Shown piece by piece: positions 8,385 through 18,120 of a stretch of DNA of 64,000 bases. The notes under the pieces are model-generated. The model made no database searches, was not told the origin of the DNA, and worked only from the letters and a program-made list of their open reading frames with translations. The position numbers and the translations under genes are program-made. Origin of the DNA: Kushneria marisflavi (GTDB lineage Bacteria; Pseudomonadota; Gammaproteobacteria; Pseudomonadales; Halomonadaceae); contig NZ_CP021358.1 in assembly GCF_002157205.1 (NCBI RefSeq), positions 1,426,001-1,490,000 of the forward strand. The letters run 5' to 3'. The stretch's first letter is position 1. Every line of letters starts with the position of its first letter.

Positions 8385-8837
8385 ATGCTTCATGTCACCT
8401 CACCACAGGCGATGATCATCGATCCGCCGCCGCGCAGCATCCCCCGTGCTCTCTATCACGTACGGGCCGGCATTTCGGGCTTTCCCTCCCCGGCGCAGGA
8501 TTATGATGGCGGGCGCATCGACCTCAACGAGCAGCTGATCCCGCGCCCGACCTCCACCTTCATGTTCACCGCTGAAGGGGATTCGATGCAGTGCCCCGAC
8601 GGCTCGGGCATTCATGGCGGTGACAAGCTGCTGGTCGATCGTGCCATTGATGCCCGCCACGGCGACATCGTCATTGCCATCGTGGATGGTGAGATGCTGG
8701 TCAAGGAGCTCCGCCATCAGGGATGTATGCCGGCCCTGTATTCGTCCAATCCGCGTCATGCTCCCATCATGATGCACAGCGCCGAATGCCAGATCTGGGG
8801 CGTGGTGACCCACATCGTGCGAACGGTGCGGCGATGA
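8385..8837 (+). CDS. umuD: UmuD, LexA-like self-cleaving subunit of DNA polymerase V
   Basis: A 150-residue S24 peptidase. The cleavage dipeptide Ala-Gly lies at [15 protein letters not shown] (about residues 27-29), the nucleophile Ser is in AEGDSM (about 67), and the general-base Lys is in GEMLVKELR (about 107). RecA filaments stimulate its self-cleavage to UmuD', which then joins UmuC to form translesion polymerase V. It is preceded by a LexA box. The stop codon overlaps the umuC start in an ATGA arrangement. The gene is intact although umuC is broken, so in this strain UmuD has no local polymerase partner. In E. coli, UmuD also modulates other polymerases. Confidence 0.93.
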   Translation: MLHVTSPQAMIIDPPPRSIPRALYHVRAGISGFPSPAQDYDGGRIDLNEQLIPRPTSTFMFTAEGDSMQCPDGSGIHGGDKLLVDRAIDARHGDIVIAIVDGEMLVKELRHQGCMPALYSSNPRHAPIMMHSAECQIWGVVTHIVRTVRR

Positions 8838-9073
8838 AGGCCCCGATTGCGCTGGTGGACTGCAACAACTTCTATGCCAGCTGTGAACGCGTGTTCCGAC
8901 CTCGCCTGCATGGCCTGCCCGTGGTCGTATTATCCAATAACGATGGCTGCGTGATTGCCCGCTCAAGCGAGGCCATTGCGCTTGGCATTCCCATGGGCAT
9001 GCCGTTGCACCATATCCCGCCGGACACCACACGCCACGGGCTAACGCTGTGCTCCAGCAACTACGAACTCTAT
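8834..9073 (+). pseudogene. umuC: umuC fragment 1 (N-terminal 80 codons)
   Basis: The first 80 codons of the Y-family polymerase UmuC, with the catalytic-site opening [16 protein letters not shown] and [15 protein letters not shown]. The frame ends at TAA (9074-9076) supplied by the inserted element, right after SSNYELY. The rest of umuC is found at 20215-20286 and 36489-37481. Alone it lacks most of the palm, thumb and little finger and cannot be active. Confidence 0.95.
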
Positions 9074-9077
9074 TAAG

Positions 9078-9089
9078 TTAAGTGGAATG
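9078..9089 (+). repeat. Left inverted repeat of element 1
   Basis: TTAAGTGGAATG, pairing with 20201-20212 with one mismatch. It probably marks a recombinase-binding arm beside the crossover. Confidence 0.65.
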
Positions 9090-9132
9090 CTTTTGGGCTA
9101 ATCTGATTTCGTTGGTATTCAGAGGGGTGTCC

Positions 9133-10152
9133 ATGAACAAGCCTCTAATGCATGAACAAGTATTGAGTCGCCACCCCAGTGTACAAGGGTGGCTAGAGCT
9201 ATTGAGTAATCTGGGACGTGCAGCAGCCACGCTTGATGCCTATGGCCGTGGCCTCGCGCATTATTTGTTGCATTGCGAAGAAAATGGGCTAAAACCTGAA
9301 TCCGTGACATTTGAACAAGTCACGCTCTACATCCGCAGGCTGCTGCCTGGTGAGAAAAGTGCAGTAGCAAATTCAACTCTACAACAAAGACTTACTGCTA
9401 TCCGGTTATGGTATGACCATCTGGTTTTCCAAGGTCGTTGCGAGCAAAACCCTGTACCTCGCGGACAGTATGGTCGCCTCCTCCAAGTATCGGGACATAA
9501 AGGTTTTGTCAGGGGTCTCGTCCCACGGCTTACCAACTTGCCAGACATTCCTACAGATGAACAGTGGCGGCACTTTCTCAATATCGCAGCCAGCTCATCT
9601 ATCCGCAATCGACTCATGCTGTCATTGGCGTACTTCGGGGCTCTTCGCCGGGCCGAGCTAATAGCACTGCGGATTGAAGATTTAGATGTTGCACATCGAT
9701 TGATCTCGGTACGAGCTGAGACAACTAAAAGCAAACGCAGCCGCATTGTTTGCTACAGCCCAGAAATTGCGCCTGTATTAATCGAGCATATGCATGTCCT
9801 TCGCCGTGCCGGCTGGTCAAGTGGTTCGCTGTTTCGATCAGAATCGGACCGCAATCGTGGCTCATCATTGACTCATTGGACGTGGAGCAAAACAGTTGAA
9901 GGCTGGGCAAAGAAGGCACAACTATCGCACATTAGCACTCATACCTTTCGTCATCTTCGTCTGACCCATCTGGCCCGGGCCGGCTGGAAGCTTCATGAAT
10001 TAACCACCTATGCAGGACATCGCGATCCCAAAACCACGTTGGCTTACCTCCATCTATCGGGAGCAGACTTAACTGCAAAGATGTCGCACTCTGTAAGCAG
10101 CCTGGATGCTCGGATGTTTTGTGAACTCTTCGAGAATGAGGTATCACAATGA
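9133..10152 (+). CDS. Tyrosine recombinase, first of two in element 1 (TnpA-like)
   Basis: A 339-residue integrase with an N-terminal SAM-like core-binding domain (about residues 10-110) and a catalytic domain holding the usual residues: Arg in YFGALRRAELIALR (about 180), His-x-x-Arg in HTFRHLRLTHLA (about 280), His in YAGHRDPKTT (about 304), and the nucleophile Tyr in TLAYLHL (about 314). It cuts and rejoins DNA at the element ends. The ATG at 9133 follows a GAGGGG ribosome site. Its stop overlaps the next gene's start (ATGA), so the two are translated together. The pair resembles the first two transposition proteins of the Tn554 family; no TnpC-like third gene follows. Confidence 0.88.
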   Translation: MNKPLMHEQVLSRHPSVQGWLELLSNLGRAAATLDAYGRGLAHYLLHCEENGLKPESVTFEQVTLYIRRLLPGEKSAVANSTLQQRLTAIRLWYDHLVFQGRCEQNPVPRGQYGRLLQVSGHKGFVRGLVPRLTNLPDIPTDEQWRHFLNIAASSSIRNRLMLSLAYFGALRRAELIALRIEDLDVAHRLISVRAETTKSKRSRIVCYSPEIAPVLIEHMHVLRRAGWSSGSLFRSESDRNRGSSLTHWTWSKTVEGWAKKAQLSHISTHTFRHLRLTHLARAGWKLHELTTYAGHRDPKTTLAYLHLSGADLTAKMSHSVSSLDARMFCELFENEVSQ

Positions 10153-12311
10153 ACACCTCTTCTTCCGCCGACTATATTCCATTCGATGTGAGTCAATACG
10201 AACGTCAAATTACTCTATCGAATCTGGAACTGACCATACTTTCCAATCGTTCTTACCGTTCGGACTGGTGCTATCTACAATCGGAGATACCCCGACTCAT
10301 GAGACCGCTCATTGACCTGGCGACTCACAGTGGGGTTTCCATGCGTTTAGCAATTATTTCGGTGGCAGCCATTCTCTGGAATATCAGCAAGACTGGCAAA
10401 CCCTACTGGCTTTGGACTGAGTCACAGTGGTTGACTTTACTCAGTAGCAAAGCAGGATCACGACCTTACCTTGCTTCTGTTGCCTATCACCTTGGCGGTT
10501 TTCGAGTACCACAGCGCCTTGATAAATTCCGGCACCCGGCGACATACGCCTCTTTTATCTTTGGCCATGAAGTATTCAGACATGAGCACGTTCGATTAAG
10601 CCGAGCGTTGAGATCGCTGGGTTATGCTGCGCTTCACCTTGAACAGTTCCTTTCCAGCGTACTGGGCACATTGATGCTGGAAAATGGCGATCCACGACTG
10701 GAGACATTCACAGAGGAACTGCTTTTGAAGGGTCAGCAGCATCGAAGCGAAGGTGTTGCGAGATCGATTGGAAAGGTATCTCACGGACTAGCTGCAATGG
10801 GCATCCTGTCGAAACCTATTCGTATGCGAGGCTATATCAGTTGGCGAGAAAAAAGCATCGAAGGCATCGACCCAGCTTGGGTAATGTGGTGTCGTCGCTG
10901 GCGTGATACATCCACCTTACGTCCCCACACACGTGAAAGTAATTACAGTTTTCTCCTGAGAACTGGTCTTTGGTTGAAACGTGAGCAACCCGATACTGCA
11001 GCGCCCATCGATTGGAGCATGTCTACTTGCGCTGCCTTCATTGCCGCTGTCGATCGGATGACTGTCGGGGAATGGGCTTTGAAATCAGCGAAGGGAACAA
11101 ACTTCAAAGGACTTGGACAGCCCATCGCTGCCAACTCAAAGCGCAGTTTTTTGCATGCATTGCGACGCTTTTTTACAGACTTTGAGCTGTGGGGCTGGGG
11201 ACGTTTAAAGTTCAGTCCAAGATATCACCTGGCCACGCCAAGATCCGTAACATTCAACTCCGGCATTAACCCACGCGTTATTGATGATTCGACATGGCTC
11301 AAGCTTATTTGGGCAAGCCTCAATCTCGAACGTAATGATCTGCTTTCTGAGATTCATTATCCCCTATCGATGGTGCAAGCCCTTGCCGTGATATGGACTC
11401 ACGCAGGTTTGCGCAGTAATGAAATTATGCGACTGGACAAAGAATGCGCACATCTCCAGACCAATGATGTGGTACACGAGGATGGGACTATCACTCCAGC
11501 AGGGTCCTTATGCTACCTCGATATTCCTGCCAGCAAAACATTCAAGCCCTTCGTCAAGCCCGTAGCGATAACCGTAAAGAAATACATCGATGCTTGGCTG
11601 AAAGATAGACCTATCAACCAGGCCGCATTATTTGATGAGCGAACCGGGAGAAAAGTTAGCTATCTATTCCAGTTTCGAGGCAAACGCATAGGTTCCGGTG
11701 TTATCAATGGCACCATCATTCCAATATTGTGCGCCAAGGCAGGTGTACCTTTAGAAGACAGTCGCGGTCGAATCACAAGCCATAGGGGGCGTGCTTCCGC
11801 AGTGACGGCGCTTGCCAGCGTTCCTCAAGGCATGTCGCTGATCGAGTTGATGCAGTGGTCGGGACATAGCTCACCGAATTCGACTTTACATTATATTCGA
11901 GTTCGACCTACCAAGCTGGCAGCATCATTTATCAAAGCTGATCAAATGGCCAATATGGTCTCCATCCTGATTGACCATGATGTAATTGCTCGCCATTCAG
12001 ATGAGCCCTACACCTTCTATGACCTGGGTGACTCGTATTGTTCAAACCCTTTCTGGAGTAGCTGCCCACATCGCATGGCCTGTGCAGGTTGTGACTTTAA
12101 CTTGCCAAAAGCCAGTGCAAGAGCCCAAGCCCTTGAAAGCAAGTCGTCTATCGGAAGATATTTGGAGGCAGTGCCTTTGACTCCCGACGAACGAGCTATT
12201 GCCGAGGGTGATCTGGAAAAATTGAAAGGTCTTATTCACAAGCTCGACAATGTGCCCACTCTGGACGGCAGAACACCAATTGAGATCGGGATCAAGAACC
12301 AAGGAAATTGA
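10149..12311 (+). CDS. Large tyrosine recombinase, second of two in element 1 (TnpB-like)
   Basis: A 720-residue protein whose C-terminal third is a tyrosine-recombinase domain: Arg in WTHAGLRSNEIMRL (about 420), His-x-x-Arg in SHRGRASAVTAL (about 545), His in WSGHSSPNST and Tyr in TLHYIRV (about 580). A terminal Cys-rich segment, YCSNPFWSSCPHRMACAGCDF (about 630-650), may bind zinc and is typical of Tn554 TnpB-type proteins. The long N-terminal region (about 1-380) has no recognised domain and probably binds element DNA or the partner recombinase. It overlaps the first recombinase by 4 bp. After it come about 280 bp without a gene. Confidence 0.85.
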   Translation: MNTSSSADYIPFDVSQYERQITLSNLELTILSNRSYRSDWCYLQSEIPRLMRPLIDLATHSGVSMRLAIISVAAILWNISKTGKPYWLWTESQWLTLLSSKAGSRPYLASVAYHLGGFRVPQRLDKFRHPATYASFIFGHEVFRHEHVRLSRALRSLGYAALHLEQFLSSVLGTLMLENGDPRLETFTEELLLKGQQHRSEGVARSIGKVSHGLAAMGILSKPIRMRGYISWREKSIEGIDPAWVMWCRRWRDTSTLRPHTRESNYSFLLRTGLWLKREQPDTAAPIDWSMSTCAAFIAAVDRMTVGEWALKSAKGTNFKGLGQPIAANSKRSFLHALRRFFTDFELWGWGRLKFSPRYHLATPRSVTFNSGINPRVIDDSTWLKLIWASLNLERNDLLSEIHYPLSMVQALAVIWTHAGLRSNEIMRLDKECAHLQTNDVVHEDGTITPAGSLCYLDIPASKTFKPFVKPVAITVKKYIDAWLKDRPINQAALFDERTGRKVSYLFQFRGKRIGSGVINGTIIPILCAKAGVPLEDSRGRITSHRGRASAVTALASVPQGMSLIELMQWSGHSSPNSTLHYIRVRPTKLAASFIKADQMANMVSILIDHDVIARHSDEPYTFYDLGDSYCSNPFWSSCPHRMACAGCDFNLPKASARAQALESKSSIGRYLEAVPLTPDERAIAEGDLEKLKGLIHKLDNVPTLDGRTPIEIGIKNQGN

Positions 12312-12549
12312 GATCTATCTTGCCCTTGTGCGCAAAACTGCATCCAGATTCAGGTTGGAAAATCAGCCCGCATGCATAGTTTGATACAGAATAGTGTCAC
12401 CACGGCCCTGAAGATGCCACTCTGCGTTCGCAATACAAAGACTTTTTAAACCAGTTGAACAAATATATTTAAAATGTCGCGCTTATGACATTTCAGTCAA
12501 TAATACTGATATAAAGGATTTACTTTTACGAGCATTCACTCGACTTGAA

Positions 12550-12578
12550 GGCCGGCTTCTATTATATAAAAGCCGGCC
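12550..12578. terminator. Hairpin between recombinase and copper modules
   Basis: GGCCGGCTT (12550-12558) pairs perfectly with AAGCCGGCC (12570-12578). It lies after the Met-rich gene on the minus strand and could end transcription from both sides, but no U-tract is present. The rest of 12312-12593 shows no gene. Confidence 0.5.
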
Positions 12579-12593
12579 CATACCTGATACTAC

Positions 12594-12866
12594 TTAGCAG
12601 CCTTCCTCCATTTTATCCTGCATCATCATATGACGGCATTTTTTCATCATTTCTCTCATCTGAGGCATCATGCCATTTTTATGCATCATGCTTTCATGCT
12701 GCATTGCGTTTGAGTTTGAGTTTGACTGCTCATGGATAGCCATTGATTGCATCATTGCCTCGGATTGTCCGGTACGGCTGGTATCCGTCAAGGCGAATGC
12801 CATTGAGACTGAAGCTAGACCTGCAAATGCAATACCAGTAGCGATCAAGGTTTTTACTTTACGCAT
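12594..12866 (-). CDS. Small secreted Met/His-rich protein, probable copper binder
   Basis: A 90-residue product with a signal peptide (basic start, then TLIATGIAFAGLASVSMAFA) and a mature part of about 65 residues containing some fifteen methionines, several His and two Cys (MMQSM, MQHESMMHKNGMMPQM, MMKKCRHMMMQDKM). Met clusters in secreted proteins typically bind Cu(I) or Ag(I). It lies at the distal end of the Cus efflux operon but has its own MerR-type promoter candidate. I do not recognise a named family; a periplasmic metal sponge or chaperone is the inference. Confidence 0.7.
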   Translation of the reverse strand: MRKVKTLIATGIAFAGLASVSMAFALTDTSRTGQSEAMMQSMAIHEQSNSNSNAMQHESMMHKNGMMPQMREMMKKCRHMMMQDKMEEGC

Positions 12867-12978
12867 TTTATGATCCTCGAAATTTTCAATAGTGAACGTG
12901 AGTTTTTCGTTTATTCAGGTTGCTGAGCGACACGCAGATATCGTGTTTTGGTTTTCCGGGCTTTCGGAAACCGCTTTA

Positions 12979-13009
12979 ACGATAACTTTGAAGTTGACTT
13001 TAAGTTCAA
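12979..13009 (-). promoter_or_regulatory. MerR-type promoter with 19-bp spacer before the Met-rich gene
   Basis: On the minus strand, TTGAAC (13009-13004) and TATCGT (12984-12979) are separated by exactly 19 bp. The spacer carries an imperfect dyad built on ACTTAAAGT and ACTTCAAAGT. Overlong spacers with an internal dyad are the hallmark of promoters activated by MerR-family proteins such as CueR. No such regulator gene is in element 1, so a host CueR or the element 2 regulator would have to act. Confidence 0.5.
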
Positions 13010-13047
13010 GATATAATTATCAGGCTGCCACGGCCTAAAGCCACGCT

Positions 13048-13392
13048 TCAGTTCTTGCTCAGTTCTGTCACGACATGGTCAGCGCCCTGCAGTTCGAAGT
13101 GGACCTTGTCACCCACATCAATACCTTCCAGTAGCGTCGGCTCAGCCACCTTGAAAGCCATCTTCATTGCCGGCCAGTTGAGCGCTGCGATTGGGCCGTG
13201 GGCCAGGGTAACCTTCTGTGTCTCTGGGTCGATAGCCTTGACCACGCCATCGGCCTCAACGGCTTTAGTCTGGTTCTGCCCGGATGATGACTTCATGTCC
13301 ATATCCTGCATCTCCGCTGCCATGACAGGCAGTGTCTGGATGGCCAGTACCAGTGTGGCAGCGGTCAGCAAGGGACGATTCAGCTTGTTCAT
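13048..13392 (-). CDS. cusF: CusF-like periplasmic Cu(I)/Ag(I)-binding protein
   Basis: A 114-residue secreted protein: a signal peptide (LLTAATLVLAIQTLPVMA), a short Met-containing linker, then the small OB-fold CusF domain. The metal-binding set is visible as His in LAHGPIAAL, Trp in NWPAMKM and the two Met of PAMKM, matching His36, Trp44, Met47 and Met49 of E. coli CusF. It carries Cu(I) or Ag(I) to the CusB/CusA pump. It is the last gene of the cusC-cusB-cusA-cusF run. The ATG at 13392 follows GAGGAT and gives the signal peptide; longer in-frame starts do not. Confidence 0.9.
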   Translation of the reverse strand: MNKLNRPLLTAATLVLAIQTLPVMAAEMQDMDMKSSSGQNQTKAVEADGVVKAIDPETQKVTLAHGPIAALNWPAMKMAFKVAEPTLLEGIDVGDKVHFELQGADHVVTELSKN

Positions 13393-13420
13393 AGGTAAAT
13401 CCTCATGAGTTGTGAAACGA

Positions 13421-16400
13421 TTAATCTTGTGTCGCATGGTGAGCAATAGCGTCTCGACGACGTGGGGTACGCATCAGGCGATACACAATGGGCACCAGCA
13501 GCATTGAAACGAATGGAGCGGTAATCATGCCGCCGACCATTGGCGTAGCAATGCGGCTCATGACTTCCGATCCGGTACCGCTGCCCACCATGATCGGGAT
13601 CAGGCCGGCGAGAATAACGGCCACGGTCATCGCCTTGGGGCGCACACGCAGTACTGCCCCCTCCTGAATAGCGGCATTGAGCGCCTGCGGCTCAAGAGTG
13701 CCGTCTGCCGCGCGATAGCGTTCAATGGCCTGCTTGAGATAAAGCAGCATCACGACACTGAATTCGGCCGAGACGCCGGCCAATGCAATGAATCCTACTC
13801 CGGTGGCAATCGACATGTTGTAGCCGAGCAGGTAAAGCAGCCATACACCTCCAACCAGCGCGAAAGGCAGTGTGCCCATCAGCAGCACTGCTTCACCGAT
13901 GCGGCGAAACGTCAGATAGAACAGTACAAAGATGATTAAGAGGGTGGCCGGCACGACGAGCTTGAGCCGGGCATTGGCACGTTGCATATATTCGAATTGA
14001 CCCGAGTAGGCAATCGAGATACCCGGAGCAAGTTTGACCTGTTGACCTATCGCCTGTTGGAGATCAGCCACCACTGAACCGAGGTCACGATCACGCACGT
14101 CCACATACACCAGCGTGGTCAAACGTGCGTTCTCACTCTTGAGCATCGGTGGGCCTTCGCTCAGGCTGATATTCGCCACACTATCGAGAGTAATCTGCGC
14201 ACCGTTAGAGGTGATGATGGGCAGCTGGCGAATTTCCTCGAGTGAGTCACGTACGGCTCGGGGGTATCGCACACTGATCGGATAACGGGCCAGCCCTTCA
14301 ACCGTCTCACCAATGTTTTTGCCACCAATCGCCGAAGCAACAATAGCCTGGATGTCACTGACATTGAGGCCGTAACGGCCTGCTGCCACACGATCAATAT
14401 CGACGTCGACATAGCGCCCACCCTTGAGACGCTCGGCCAGAGCCGAGGTCACCCCGGGCACTTTCTTCGCCGCCTGCTCGACCTGCTGGGCAATACGGTC
14501 AAGTTGGGTAATGTCGGTACCTGAAACCTTGACCCCAATCGGGCTTTTGATACCGGTGGCAAGCATGTCGATGCGGTTACGAATCGGCGGCACCCATACA
14601 TTGGTCAGCCCCGGTACCTGCACAATGCGATCAAGCTCATCGACCAGCTTGTCAGGCGTCATGCCGGGTCGCCACTCGTCACGCGGTTTAAAACGAATCG
14701 TCGTCTCGAACATGGTCAAGGGGGCCGGATCGGTAGCCGTTTCGGCGCGGCCGGCCTTGCCGAACACGCTTTCCACTTCAGGCACGGTCTTGATCAGGCG
14801 GTCGGTCTGCTGCAGCAGTTGCGATGCCTTGCCCACCGATAGCCCTGGCAGGGCAGAGGGCATGTAGAGCAGGTCGCCTTCATCGAGTGGAGGCATGAAT
14901 TCGCTGCCCAACCGGTTGATGGGCCACGCCGCACTCGCCAACAACACCAGCGCCAGAAAGATCGTGGTTTTGGGACGACGCAGCGTGACGTTGAGAAGCG
15001 GCCGGTATAACCAGATCAGCAGCCGGTTAAGCGGGTTGCGGTTCTCGTCGGGAATGCGGCCCCGAATCCAGTAGCCCATCAATACCGGGATCAGGGTGAT
15101 CGACAGACCAGCCGCACCGGCCATGGCGTAGGTCTTGGTAAACGCCAGCGGCCCGAACAGGCGACCTTCCTGAGCCTGCAGCGTAAATACCGGAATGAAT
15201 GACATCGTGATGATCAGCAGGCTGAAGAACAGGGCTGGCCCTACTTCGGCAGCAGCATCGCCGATGACTGTCCAGCGGCGTTCTCCCTTGAGCTCTTGGC
15301 CCGGATGGGCATGATGCCAGGCCTCGAGCTTCTTGTGGGCGTTCTCGATCATGACCACGGCGGCATCGACCATTGCGCCAATAGCAATGGCCAGACCGCC
15401 CAGCGACATGATATTGGCATTGATGCCCTGCCACTGCATGATCATAAAGGCAACCAGCAGACCCAGCGGCAGCGACAGGATTGCGACAAAAGCCGAGCGC
15501 AGATGCCAGAGGAACAATACGCACACCAGCGCGACGACGATGAACTCTTCGATCAGCTTGTGGCTCAGGTTCTCGACGGCGCTCTCGATCAGCTGGCTAC
15601 GATCATAGGTGGGCACAATTTCAACGCCTTCGGGCAGGCTGCTCTTGAGCGTGTCCAGTCTGGCCTTGACCGCCTCTATCGTCGCCAGCGCATTGCCGCC
15701 GGAGCGCAGTACTACCACGCCGCCCACCACTTCGCCTTCGCCATTGAGCTCTGCAATACCGCGACGCATCTCGGGCCCGAGCTGAATCCTCGCCACGTCA
15801 CCCAGCGTGACCGGGACGCCCTCGGCACTGGCCCTGAGCGGAATGTGCTGAAAGTCCTCAAGCGACTCGAGGTAGCCGGACGCCCGCACCATGTACTCGG
15901 TTTCGGCAAGTTCAAGCACCGAGCCGCCGGTTTCCTGGTTGGCGTTCTGAATGGCCGAGATGACCTGACGCTGTGTAATGCTATAAGCGGCCAGTTTCGC
16001 TGGGTCAAGCACCACCTGGTACTGCTTGACCATACCGCCGATGGTAGCGACCTCGGCCACGCCGGGCAGACTCTTGAGCTCATATTTCAGGAACCAGTCC
16101 TGCAGGCTACGCAACTGGGACAGATCGTGCTGGCCGCTGCGATCAACCAGAGCGTATTCATACACCCAGCCTACGCCGGTCGCATCAGGGCCCAGCACTG
16201 GCGTGACGTCATTGGGTAGCTGGCCCTGGGCCTGGCTCAGATACTCGAGCACCCGCGAACGCGCCCAGTAAAGGTCGGTATCGTCGTCGAACAGCACGTA
16301 GACATAGGAATCGCCGAAGAACGAATAGCCGCGTACCGTTTTGACCCCCGGAACCGACAACATCATGGTCGAAAGCGGGTAGGTCACCTGCTCTTCGACC

Positions 16401-16579
16401 AGCTGTGGCGCCTGACCGGGATAGGGGGTACGGACGATGACCTGCACATCGGACAGGTCCGGCAGTGCATCGAGCGGCATATTCTTGACCGAGACCACGC
16501 CGGCAACGGCGATGAATACAGTTGCCAGCAGCACCAGAAAACGGTTGCCGATTGACCAGCGAATCACGCGTGCAATCAT
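13421..16579 (-). CDS. cusA: CusA-type heavy-metal RND efflux pump (Cu/Ag)
   Basis: A 1052-residue inner-membrane transporter of full family length with 12 predicted membrane segments and two large periplasmic loops. The N-terminus is [12 protein letters not shown], and membrane segments include the proton-relay region [19 protein letters not shown] (about residue 400). The segment [14 protein letters not shown] (about 670) matches the Met-bearing metal site of E. coli CusA, favouring monovalent Cu(I)/Ag(I) over Zn or Co. It forms a tripartite channel with CusB and CusC, whose genes lie just upstream and overlap (4 bp with cusB). No frameshift was seen. Confidence 0.93.
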   Translation of the reverse strand: MIARVIRWSIGNRFLVLLATVFIAVAGVVSVKNMPLDALPDLSDVQVIVRTPYPGQAPQLVEEQVTYPLSTMMLSVPGVKTVRGYSFFGDSYVYVLFDDDTDLYWARSRVLEYLSQAQGQLPNDVTPVLGPDATGVGWVYEYALVDRSGQHDLSQLRSLQDWFLKYELKSLPGVAEVATIGGMVKQYQVVLDPAKLAAYSITQRQVISAIQNANQETGGSVLELAETEYMVRASGYLESLEDFQHIPLRASAEGVPVTLGDVARIQLGPEMRRGIAELNGEGEVVGGVVVLRSGGNALATIEAVKARLDTLKSSLPEGVEIVPTYDRSQLIESAVENLSHKLIEEFIVVALVCVLFLWHLRSAFVAILSLPLGLLVAFMIMQWQGINANIMSLGGLAIAIGAMVDAAVVMIENAHKKLEAWHHAHPGQELKGERRWTVIGDAAAEVGPALFFSLLIITMSFIPVFTLQAQEGRLFGPLAFTKTYAMAGAAGLSITLIPVLMGYWIRGRIPDENRNPLNRLLIWLYRPLLNVTLRRPKTTIFLALVLLASAAWPINRLGSEFMPPLDEGDLLYMPSALPGLSVGKASQLLQQTDRLIKTVPEVESVFGKAGRAETATDPAPLTMFETTIRFKPRDEWRPGMTPDKLVDELDRIVQVPGLTNVWVPPIRNRIDMLATGIKSPIGVKVSGTDITQLDRIAQQVEQAAKKVPGVTSALAERLKGGRYVDVDIDRVAAGRYGLNVSDIQAIVASAIGGKNIGETVEGLARYPISVRYPRAVRDSLEEIRQLPIITSNGAQITLDSVANISLSEGPPMLKSENARLTTLVYVDVRDRDLGSVVADLQQAIGQQVKLAPGISIAYSGQFEYMQRANARLKLVVPATLLIIFVLFYLTFRRIGEAVLLMGTLPFALVGGVWLLYLLGYNMSIATGVGFIALAGVSAEFSVVMLLYLKQAIERYRAADGTLEPQALNAAIQEGAVLRVRPKAMTVAVILAGLIPIMVGSGTGSEVMSRIATPMVGGMITAPFVSMLLVPIVYRLMRTPRRRDAIAHHATQD

Positions 16580-18120
16580 TGTGCGCCTCCGCTTCGCTGC
16601 AGCTGATCGATAACGTAACCGCTATCACCTTCGCGCATCGTGAAGGTCACGGTGTCGCCGACCTCAAGACCTTCTGTCAATCCTGGGTCGGCCAGTTCGA
16701 ATGGCATCGTCATCGCTGGCCAATCGAGCGCCGGGATGGGCTCATGCGACAGGGTAATCTGCGTGGCAGACAAGTCCTCGACACGTCCGCGGCTTTCAAT
16801 CGACGCACTGCTGGCCTCTTCAGCCGACATGCTGCTCTGGGCGTCCATATTCATGTTGCCCATGGCTTCCGCGTTGCCAGTGCCCGCACTCTCTGTATCA
16901 CCGAGACGATCGAGTGCACCGGCCAGACTGGCCTCGGAGTCGATGAGGAACTGACCCGATGCCACGACGCGCTGGCCTTCCTGCAGCCCATCGCGTATCT
17001 CGGTCTGCTGACCGGACTGTCTTCCCAGGGTAACGGTTACCGGCGTGAAGCCACCCTCACCGTCAGCGACGAGCACATAGTCGCGTTGACTGCCGTGCAG
17101 CACGGCCTCACTGGGTACGGTCAGTACGCTTTCTGCGGTGCTTTCAAGCTGGACACGCGCAAACATGCCGGGACGCAGGCGCAGCTCGGGGTTGGGCAGC
17201 GCGATGCGCACCTGCAGCGTACGGCTGGACGGATCATTTGTGGGCAGCACGGCAATCACCTGACCCTCGAACGTCTCGCCAGGATAGGCGGTCAACCGCG
17301 CTGTGGCAGACTGACCGACGCGGACCCGGCCGGCCTGGACTTCAGGCACAGCGGCTTCGAGCCAGACGGTGTCCAGCCCGTTGATCACTGCCAGTGGCGC
17401 ACCTTTCTCCAACGCCATTCCTGCCCGGACATCGAGACGCTGCACGGTGCCGCCAATCGGCGCATGCATCGTGATGACGGGTTGGGCCCGGCGGTTTTTT
17501 TCGACACGCTCGATCAAGGCTGACGGCATTCCCATCAGTATCAGCCGTTGACGCGTAGCATTAATCAGAGTGCGATCATGGGTATTGAGCACAGCCAGAT
17601 ACTCTTCCAGCGCACCGCCCCAGGCAGGGATAAGCAGATCGGCCAGGGGCGCGCCCTGCTTGATCACATCACCCGGCGCAAGATCGTAGCTGCGCTCGAC
17701 GAATCCTGAGCTGCGCGTCTGGACGATCGCTACATCGCGGTCGTTGAACTGCACGTTGGCGGCAGCCTCGATAGCGCTGGTGAGCGCGGTACGGGTAACC
17801 TGGACGGTGCGTACGCCAAGGTTCTGTACCACCCCCGGATTGATCCTGACGGCAGCATCTGTATTACCAGCTTCGTCGGCATACTTGGGTACCAGTGCCA
17901 TATCCATGAACGGGGATTGCCCCGGCTGGTCGAAGTGCTGATCCGGCACCATCGGGTCATACCAGTACAACACCTCGCGCTGTTCACTCTGGTCCTGCGC
18001 TTTTTTGGATGCAGGCTCAGTCCCTGATGTATCCCGATGAATCAGCCAGGAGGTGATGCCCACGTTAGCAGCGGTCACGGTAACCAACAGGGCAGCCACT
18101 TTAAGCGTATTCTTATTCAT
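16576..18120 (-). CDS. cusB: CusB-type periplasmic adaptor with a fused CusF domain
   Basis: A 514-residue membrane-fusion protein with an N-terminal membrane anchor, a [23 protein letters not shown] heavy-metal-binding motif (about residues 50-75; characteristic of CusB-type adaptors), alpha-hairpin and barrel domains, a Met-rich linker ([16 protein letters not shown], about 415-430), and a C-terminal CusF-like domain (about 440-510) with His in SHEPIPAL, Trp in DWPAMTM and two Met. The fusion places a metal chaperone directly on the adaptor. A separate CusF gene is also present downstream. It overlaps cusC (8 bp) and cusA (4 bp), so translation is coupled. Confidence 0.92.
   Translation of the reverse strand: MNKNTLKVAALLVTVTAANVGITSWLIHRDTSGTEPASKKAQDQSEQREVLYWYDPMVPDQHFDQPGQSPFMDMALVPKYADEAGNTDAAVRINPGVVQNLGVRTVQVTRTALTSAIEAAANVQFNDRDVAIVQTRSSGFVERSYDLAPGDVIKQGAPLADLLIPAWGGALEEYLAVLNTHDRTLINATRQRLILMGMPSALIERVEKNRRAQPVITMHAPIGGTVQRLDVRAGMALEKGAPLAVINGLDTVWLEAAVPEVQAGRVRVGQSATARLTAYPGETFEGQVIAVLPTNDPSSRTLQVRIALPNPELRLRPGMFARVQLESTAESVLTVPSEAVLHGSQRDYVLVADGEGGFTPVTVTLGRQSGQQTEIRDGLQEGQRVVASGQFLIDSEASLAGALDRLGDTESAGTGNAEAMGNMNMDAQSSMSAEEASSASIESRGRVEDLSATQITLSHEPIPALDWPAMTMPFELADPGLTEGLEVGDTVTFTMREGDSGYVIDQLQRSGGAQ

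Noticed and set aside
15296-16219. 307-codon plus-strand open frame opposite cusA
   Set aside because: Gln/His-rich shadow of cusA with no motif; cusA is intact across this region.
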